From positions 96,222 to 160,221 of the forward strand of contig JAOZPE010000001.1 of NCBI GenBank assembly GCA_029932915.1: DNA of 64,000 bases, written 5' to 3'. Of this stretch, positions 59,017-64,000 are shown in pieces. This stretch comes from Candidatus Krumholzibacteriia bacterium. GTDB lineage: Bacteria; Krumholzibacteriota; Krumholzibacteriia; JAJRXK01. Under the pieces are notes generated by a model. That model had not been told where the DNA came from and ran no database searches. It saw only the letters and a program-made list of their open reading frames with translations. The position numbers were made by a program, and so were the translations under genes. Position 1 is the first letter of the stretch. Every line of letters begins with the position of its first letter.

Positions 59017-60261
59017 GTGAACACCTTGCATCCGGCCCCTCAGGAAGATCACAGCGATGGCATCCTTCGCCGTCGAGAGCATCTGCGGGAACTGCTCGAT
59101 GCCCATGTTCCGGCCGACGAAATCGAGGCCACTCATCTGCGGCGGATGCGCGAGCTCCTGGAGAACGACGACGATCCATTCTCCCGCTCGCACTTCCATC
59201 CCGGCCACTTCACCGCCAGCGCCTTCGTGCTCGATCCCGAGCAACGCCGCCTGGTGTTCATCCACCATCTCCAGCTTCAGCGTTGGCTTCAGCCCGGAGG
59301 CCACGTCGACCCCACGGACCAAGACGTACTGGCTGCCGCCCGGCGCGAGGTGAAGGAGGAGTGCGGTCTGGTCGATCTGCGTCTGGTCGGCGAAGGTCTG
59401 CTCGATGTCGACGTGCATCGGATTCCGGCTCGTGCGGCCGGCAAGGACCGCCTGGCCGAACCCTCCCACGAGCACTTCGATCTGCGCTTCGTCTTCCACT
59501 CGCGCAAGACGCGCCTGCGGCCGGCCAGCGACGCGGTCGACGCGCGATGGATCCCTTTCGACGAGGTGGACCGGCTCGGTGCGGGTGAGTCGCTGCGACG
59601 GGCCGTCCGCAAGCTGAAGGAACGTCCATGGCGTTACCCCCACTACTGGCGGGCCCAGTTCGTCGACGGACACTACCCCTGGGAGCTGGGAGAGCCTTCG
59701 CCCACACTCCTCGAATTGGCCCAGGACCATCTGCCTCACCCCGAACGCGGAGAAACCCCGGCGCGGGTCCTCGTGCCCGGTTGCGGACGGGGAGACGATG
59801 CACTGGCCCTGGCCCGCCTGGGGCACCGCGTCTGTGCGCTCGACTGGTCGGCGACGGCGCTGAGGGAACTCACCGCACGCGCCGAGGAGGAAGGTCTGAC
59901 GGTGGAGATCCACGAGGGCAGTGCCTTCGATCTGCCTGCTTCCTTTCTCGGGGCCTTCGACGCCTGGGCCGAACACACCTTCTTCTGCGCCGTCGATCCC
60001 GACGAAAGGGCGCGCTACGCCGTGGCTGCGGCCCGTGCCCTGCGGCCGGGCGGTCTGCTGCTGGGGGCGGTGTTCCTGGGCGAGAATCCCCCACAGGGCT
60101 CCTCGTACGCGGCGAACCGCCCGCCGTGGCTCACGCCCCGCGGCGAATTCGAAGCGCTGTTTGCCCGTGACTTCGAGATCGTGGCCCTGTGGCCTTCGGC
60201 GGTGGCGCCGGCCCGGCGCAGCAAGGTCGAGTGGGGGGCGGTGTTGAGGAAGAAGGGGTGA
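59017..60261 (+). CDS. NUDIX hydrolase fused to a TPMT-like SAM methyltransferase
   Basis: 414-aa two-domain protein. Residues ~30-190 are a NUDIX hydrolase (WLQPGGHVDPTDQDVLAAARREVKEECGL; the REVKEE metal-binding core is intact, an upstream Glu is Asp). Residues ~205-414 are a class I methyltransferase of the thiopurine-methyltransferase group, with PWELGEPSPTLLELA, the SAM motif VLVPGCGRGDDALALARLG and ALDWSATALREL. Such methyltransferases act on thiols or on selenium and tellurium compounds; the NUDIX part would hydrolyse a nucleoside-diphosphate-linked substrate. The fusion suggests linked detoxification steps. GTG 59017 with AGGAAG 6 nt upstream is preferred; the track ATG 58918 overlaps OsmC. 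Confidence 0.87.
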   Translation: MNTLHPAPQEDHSDGILRRREHLRELLDAHVPADEIEATHLRRMRELLENDDDPFSRSHFHPGHFTASAFVLDPEQRRLVFIHHLQLQRWLQPGGHVDPTDQDVLAAARREVKEECGLVDLRLVGEGLLDVDVHRIPARAAGKDRLAEPSHEHFDLRFVFHSRKTRLRPASDAVDARWIPFDEVDRLGAGESLRRAVRKLKERPWRYPHYWRAQFVDGHYPWELGEPSPTLLELAQDHLPHPERGETPARVLVPGCGRGDDALALARLGHRVCALDWSATALRELTARAEEEGLTVEIHEGSAFDLPASFLGAFDAWAEHTFFCAVDPDERARYAVAAARALRPGGLLLGAVFLGENPPQGSSYAANRPPWLTPRGEFEALFARDFEIVALWPSAVAPARRSKVEWGAVLRKKG

Positions 60262-60311
60262 CGGCACGGCTGAGCCCTGAGTGGCAAAGCGTCCCCGGTT
60301 CCTTCCCCTGC

Positions 60312-63300
60312 TCACTGCAACAACTCCACCTTCTCGGCGGTGAGGGTAAGGCTACCGTGGTCGTCCTCCACCCGGCCGGTGACCAGGTAGGGCCCGCGGG
60401 TGAGCAGTACGTGTCCCCAGCGTCGGTAGACGCGCGGAAACAGCGTCACCTCGATGAGATCGGTCTCGTCTTCGAGACTCAGGAACTTCATCGGCTCCCC
60501 GCTGCGCTGGACGGTGGTGCTCTTGGCGGCGATGAGGATGCCCGCCACTCTCACCCGCCGGCCCACATGATGGACGAGTTCGCGGGCGGGCAGCACACCG
60601 CGGCCGTCGAGATGGGCGCGCAGCATCCCCATCGGGTGCAGGCTCGCACTCAGATCGAGCCCTTCCTGTTCGAGGCGCAGCCGTTGGCGGGCGCTCCAGT
60701 CGGGGATGCGCGGGACGATGGAGGCATCTTGGCTCGTCCCCATCTCGCTTTCGGGAAAGAGGGAAGCGAGCCCGCCTGCGCGGGCGACGGGGTGGGCCGC
60801 AGGCGCTCGGTGATGTCGCTGCTGCCGCCGCAGGATCTTGTGTTTCCACAGCAGTTCGGGCCGGCTGAGTTCGAAGCCGTCCATCGCTCCGACGCGGATG
60901 AGGGCGTCGATCTCATTCTCACTGGCCTCCCTCACCCGGTGTAGCACGTCGCTCAGGGAGACGAAGAAACCCCGGCTCTCCCGTTCACGCACGATGGCCT
61001 GCATGGTCGCGGTGGAAAGCCCTTTCACTTGCATGAGCCCCATGCGCAGCTCGCGGTCTCTTCCGGTGAAGACGATCTCGCTGTGGTTGATGTCGGGAAG
61101 GAGGATCTTCAGGCCGAGCCTTCGCGCCTCCTCGAGGTAGGCGCTCGCATGGTAGTAGCCGCCCTGGTTGCTCAGGACCGCGGCCATGAACTCGGCCGGC
61201 CAGTGGACCTTGAGGTAGACGGCCTGGAAGCTCACCACCGCGTAGGCGGCCGAGTGCGCCTTGCAGAAGGCGTAGCCGGCGAAGCTCTCCATCTGCCGCC
61301 AGATCTCCGTGGCGACCGCGTCGTCGACACCGCGCCGGCGGGCGCCATTCAGAAACTTCTTCTTCAGCGAGAGAAACTGGTCGGTGGTTCCCTTGAAGCT
61401 CATGGCGCGGCGCATGAGATCGGCCTCGCCCAGGCTCAGCCCGCCGATGATGTGGGCCACCCGCATCACGTCCTCCTGGTAGACCATCACCCCATAGGTC
61501 TCGTCGAGAAAGGCCAGGTCAGGATGTAGGCGCTGAGGTGGCTCCAATCCCAAATGCGCCTGTACGTAGCGGCGCATCATGCCGCTGTCGCTGGGGCCGG
61601 GGCGGATGAGCGAGGAGGCGGCGACCACCAGGGGAAAAGTATCAGCCTGCAGTTTGCGCAGCAGGGCGCGCATGCCCGGCGATTCCACGTAGAAGCAGCC
61701 CATGGTCTCGCCGCGGCCCATGGCCCGACGGGTGGCCGGGTCATCGGAGTAGTCCTGTTGGAAGTCGATGCGCCGGCCGGTGTGGCGATGGACCGCCTCG
61801 ACCGTGTCGGCCACCACCGACAGCCCGCGCTGGGCGAGCAGATCGATCTTCACCAGGCCGATGTCCTCCATCGAGTACATGTCCAGCTGGCTGATGATGA
61901 AGCCCTTGCGCGACCACTGCAGGGGGAAGCGGTCGGTCAACGGCGTGCGGCCGATGACGATGCCCCCGGCGTGGGTGCCCATGTGACGGGGGAAGCCTTC
62001 CAGGGAAAGCCCCACCTCCAGGATGCTGCGCCAGGGTTCCTCGTGCAGGGGCAGCTCGCGGGCCTCGGGGATGCGCTCCTGCCAGCTCGCAAGGTCCTGC
62101 AGGCTGCGATGGGGGAGGTGGTCGGTGACCGGGGTGATCTCGCGATCGCTCAGACCGAGGGTCCTGGCCACCTCGCGCACACCGCTGCGCGCGGCGAAGC
62201 GCGCGATGGAGCCGATCATGGCGACACGGTCGGGCCCATAGCGTTCGTAGACGTAGCGCAGGACCTTGTCGCGGCGGCGCCAGCAGAAATCCAGATCGAT
62301 GTCCGGCGGGTTGACGCGCTCGGGGTTGAGGAAACGCTGGAAGAAGAGATCGTGGGCGAGAGGATCGATGTTGGTGATGCCCAGCACATAGCAGAGCAGG
62401 CTGTTGGCGGCCGAGCCACGGCCCACCACCGGGATGCCCTCCTCGTGGGCGAAGCGCGCGATGTCCCACACCACCAGCAGGTACTCGGCGAAGCCCAGGC
62501 GGGTGACCACCTGCATCTCCTCCTGGAGGCGCTCCATGGCCCGTGGCGGGATGGGCTGGAAGCGCCGGGCCAAACCGTCGAAGGCGATCTTCCACAGATG
62601 GCTCTCGGTGGTCTCCCCCGCTGGCAGGGGGAACTGGGGATAGCTCCACTTCCCCAGTTCCATCTCGAAGGCACAGGCCTCGGCGATGTCCGCGGTGGCG
62701 GCCACTGCCTGGGGGAATTCGTCGAAGAGGGTGACCATCTCCTCGGGCGGGCGCAGCCAGGCGCCCTCCGGGGCGAGATCGGCGGCGGCCACCCCGGCGA
62801 GGGTGCTGCGGGTGCGGATGGCGCTGAGAACACGTTGGGTGAGAAGGCCGTCGGGCTCGGCGAACCACACTTCGCCGCTGGCCACCGTCGGCAGATGGAG
62901 GCTTCGGGCGAGCTGATCGAGGTGGCGCAGACGGCGGCGATTGGGCACGCGCGGAGCGTGGCGCCAGATCTCCACCGCTTCCAGCGGTGAACGGGGGCCG
63001 GCCAGGCGCTCCGGATGGGGGATGCACTCCTGCCAGGCGAGGAGGACATGGAGGGGGGAGAGGCTGCTTTCGCCACGCGGCGTGCGGTTGCCCCCTGCTC
63101 CAGCTGTTCTCCGCGTCACCAGCGGCGCCCAGCTTCGCAGCAGATCGACATCGTCGCTCAGCACGAAGAGATCGTGGGGGTGTTCCACCAGGAGCTGGCG
63201 TACCGTCTGGCCGAGCTCGAAGTCGGGCCGCAGCTGCCGCAGGCTCACGGCGCGGCAGAGGGCGGCCCAGCCCTCCTCGTTGCGAGCGAGCAGCACCGCC

Positions 63301-63650
63301 CGCCTCTGGGCTCCGCGCAGGGGACCCGAGGGTACCCGGAAGGTGCCCTTGGCTTCACCAGCTGTGGTGCCCCCGGCTTCCCCGGTGGTGGTGCTCCCGG
63401 CTTCGCCCGGACCGCGCTTGCCGGCTTCGTTCTCCGCGCTGAGTTCGACGCCGTGGACGGGTGTGATGCCGGCGGCGGCACAGGCCTTCTGGAACACCAC
63501 GTTGCCCCACACCCCGTTCCGATCGGTCAGGGCCAGGTGGCTCTGGCCCTGCCGGGCCGCGCGCTCGACCAGATCGGCCACGGAGGAGGCGCCCGCGAGC
63601 ATGCTGTAATGACTGCGGACATGCAGATGGACGAAGGAGGCGTGGGGCAT
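60312..63650 (-). CDS. DNA polymerase III alpha-type subunit, probably DnaE2-like
   Basis: 1112-aa C-family DNA polymerase. It has an N-terminal PHP domain (VHLHVRSHYSMLAGASSVADLV), the palm with VGRGSAANSLLCYVLGIT and catalytic PDIDLDFCWRRRDKV, then FGYAFCKAHSAAYAVVS-type fingers (written AGYAFCKAHSAAYA), a helix-hairpin-helix and an OB fold (VRVAGILIAAKSTTV). Length and C-terminus suit the error-prone DnaE2/DnaE3 group better than the replicative DnaE1, but this needs phylogeny. A low-complexity insertion (GEAGSTTTGEAGGTTAGEAK) sits near residue 80. ATG 63650. The usual partners imuA/imuB or lexA are not adjacent. It is convergent with the NUDIX gene. Confidence 0.85.
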   Translation of the reverse strand: MPHASFVHLHVRSHYSMLAGASSVADLVERAARQGQSHLALTDRNGVWGNVVFQKACAAAGITPVHGVELSAENEAGKRGPGEAGSTTTGEAGGTTAGEAKGTFRVPSGPLRGAQRRAVLLARNEEGWAALCRAVSLRQLRPDFELGQTVRQLLVEHPHDLFVLSDDVDLLRSWAPLVTRRTAGAGGNRTPRGESSLSPLHVLLAWQECIPHPERLAGPRSPLEAVEIWRHAPRVPNRRRLRHLDQLARSLHLPTVASGEVWFAEPDGLLTQRVLSAIRTRSTLAGVAAADLAPEGAWLRPPEEMVTLFDEFPQAVAATADIAEACAFEMELGKWSYPQFPLPAGETTESHLWKIAFDGLARRFQPIPPRAMERLQEEMQVVTRLGFAEYLLVVWDIARFAHEEGIPVVGRGSAANSLLCYVLGITNIDPLAHDLFFQRFLNPERVNPPDIDLDFCWRRRDKVLRYVYERYGPDRVAMIGSIARFAARSGVREVARTLGLSDREITPVTDHLPHRSLQDLASWQERIPEARELPLHEEPWRSILEVGLSLEGFPRHMGTHAGGIVIGRTPLTDRFPLQWSRKGFIISQLDMYSMEDIGLVKIDLLAQRGLSVVADTVEAVHRHTGRRIDFQQDYSDDPATRRAMGRGETMGCFYVESPGMRALLRKLQADTFPLVVAASSLIRPGPSDSGMMRRYVQAHLGLEPPQRLHPDLAFLDETYGVMVYQEDVMRVAHIIGGLSLGEADLMRRAMSFKGTTDQFLSLKKKFLNGARRRGVDDAVATEIWRQMESFAGYAFCKAHSAAYAVVSFQAVYLKVHWPAEFMAAVLSNQGGYYHASAYLEEARRLGLKILLPDINHSEIVFTGRDRELRMGLMQVKGLSTATMQAIVRERESRGFFVSLSDVLHRVREASENEIDALIRVGAMDGFELSRPELLWKHKILRRQQRHHRAPAAHPVARAGGLASLFPESEMGTSQDASIVPRIPDWSARQRLRLEQEGLDLSASLHPMGMLRAHLDGRGVLPARELVHHVGRRVRVAGILIAAKSTTVQRSGEPMKFLSLEDETDLIEVTLFPRVYRRWGHVLLTRGPYLVTGRVEDDHGSLTLTAEKVELLQ

Positions 63651-64000
63651 GGAGGGCTCGTTTCGGTTTCAGCGATTCAGCCTCATGGTTTCGATCTTTG
63701 TTTGCCTGCAAAAAGGGCAAGGAAACCCCCTTTGCAGACAGACCGGATCTCCAACCCTGCCGAGGATTCAACGCCATCGTCGCCGGACAGCGACGTGCCC
63801 GGTGACGATGGAGGTCTTCATTTGTTCGGGGAGGTGGAATCAATCTACCACAAAATCCGTTTGGCTCAAGGAGAAAGATCACCCTCCGCAGGACAGGATG
63901 GAGGGAGCCGGTGAGGGGTCTCCTCGATCCACCATCTGCGCGCCCGGGCCGGTTTCGATGTGACGGCGGGTTTCGCTCCCATCGTGGGCGCTCTGCTGGC
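63651..64000. other. 350-nt right-edge region without a supported gene
   Basis: Contains the upstream region of the DnaE-type gene. The 104-aa plus-strand track ORF shows no family similarity. A plus-strand frame from GTG 63960 (VTAGFAPIVGALLA) stays open to the edge but is too short to judge. Confidence 0.4.
63706..63737 (-). promoter_or_regulatory. Candidate operator upstream of the DnaE-type gene
   Basis: CTGCAAA-AA-GGG and CCC-TTTGCAG form a 10-bp inverted repeat with a 2-nt offset, about 56 nt before the start codon. It is not a standard LexA box. It could bind a repressor or form a leader hairpin. Confidence 0.4.

Noticed and set aside
63649-63963. 104-aa plus-strand ORF at the right edge
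   Set aside because: Composition and lack of ribosome site do not support translation; it overlaps the upstream region of the DnaE-type gene.
1-64000. tRNA, rRNA, CRISPR array, insertion sequence or prophage
   Set aside because: I scanned by eye for T-loop sequences, regularly spaced repeats, transposase and integrase motifs and saw none I could support.

Overview
The window looks like chromosome of a GC-rich, Gram-negative, didermic bacterium of the FCB superphylum (Bacteroidota, Gemmatimonadota, Krumholzibacteriota and relatives). The reasons are an LptD-type outer-membrane protein, TolC/RND efflux, many signal peptides and lipoboxes, a PorY/PorX-type two-component pair, and a secreted peptidase ending in a FlgD/Por-type C-terminal sorting domain of the kind common in that superphylum. 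The species cannot be named from the sequence alone. Genes are dense, and I recognised no rRNA, tRNA, CRISPR array, insertion sequence or phage.

Layout. 1-10 kb: the 3'-truncated pyrF diverges from a long co-directional run: serS, porY-like kinase, porX-like PglZ response regulator, tsaE, tsaB, rimI, accD, folC and a ROK sugar kinase. 10-16.2 kb: lptD, an HU-type gene with its terminator, and the most striking locus. This is a secreted nucleotidase-like tetraheme cytochrome c554-type protein whose frame is interrupted by one TGA, exactly where I expect a Cys, followed by a bacterial-SECIS-like hairpin. It is best read as a selenoprotein. 16.2-20.6 kb: a secreted hypothetical, a DEDDh exonuclease, a cysteine/cystathionine synthase, two small Cys-motif proteins and a secreted hypothetical. 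20.6-26.9 kb: a giant TPR/sigma-54 activator, a small secreted protein, and a textbook sigma-54 promoter with a leader of about 360 nt before a secreted beta-propeller.

27-32 kb is an iron and cell-wall block: a tandem Fur-Fur fusion, alr, and on the other strand feoA-feoB plus a Cys-motif FeoB partner. Good Fur-box candidates precede both fur and feoA. 32-36.8 kb: a HAD phosphatase, a hairpin-dense intergenic region, the M1 peptidase with sorting domain, and a lipoprotein with RGxW repeats. 36.9-50.2 kb (minus strand): rpsA, an alpha/beta hydrolase, a saccharopine-dehydrogenase-like enzyme, a coupled efflux operon (TolC, MFP, RND, S9 peptidase) and mdh. 50.5-64 kb: a lipoprotein, an HdeD-family membrane protein, a giant PLD-like secreted protein, an AT-richer three-gene operon of exported proteins, OsmC, a NUDIX-methyltransferase fusion and a DnaE-type polymerase.

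How it works together: housekeeping genes (translation, t6A, fatty acid and folate synthesis, outer-membrane assembly) alternate with envelope and secretion genes. PorYX and the M1 sorting domain hint at type-IX-like secretion. The fur/feo block is a plausible self-contained iron regulon. The sigma-54 activator sits just upstream of a sigma-54 promoter that it may serve. The selenoprotein requires Sec machinery elsewhere in the genome.
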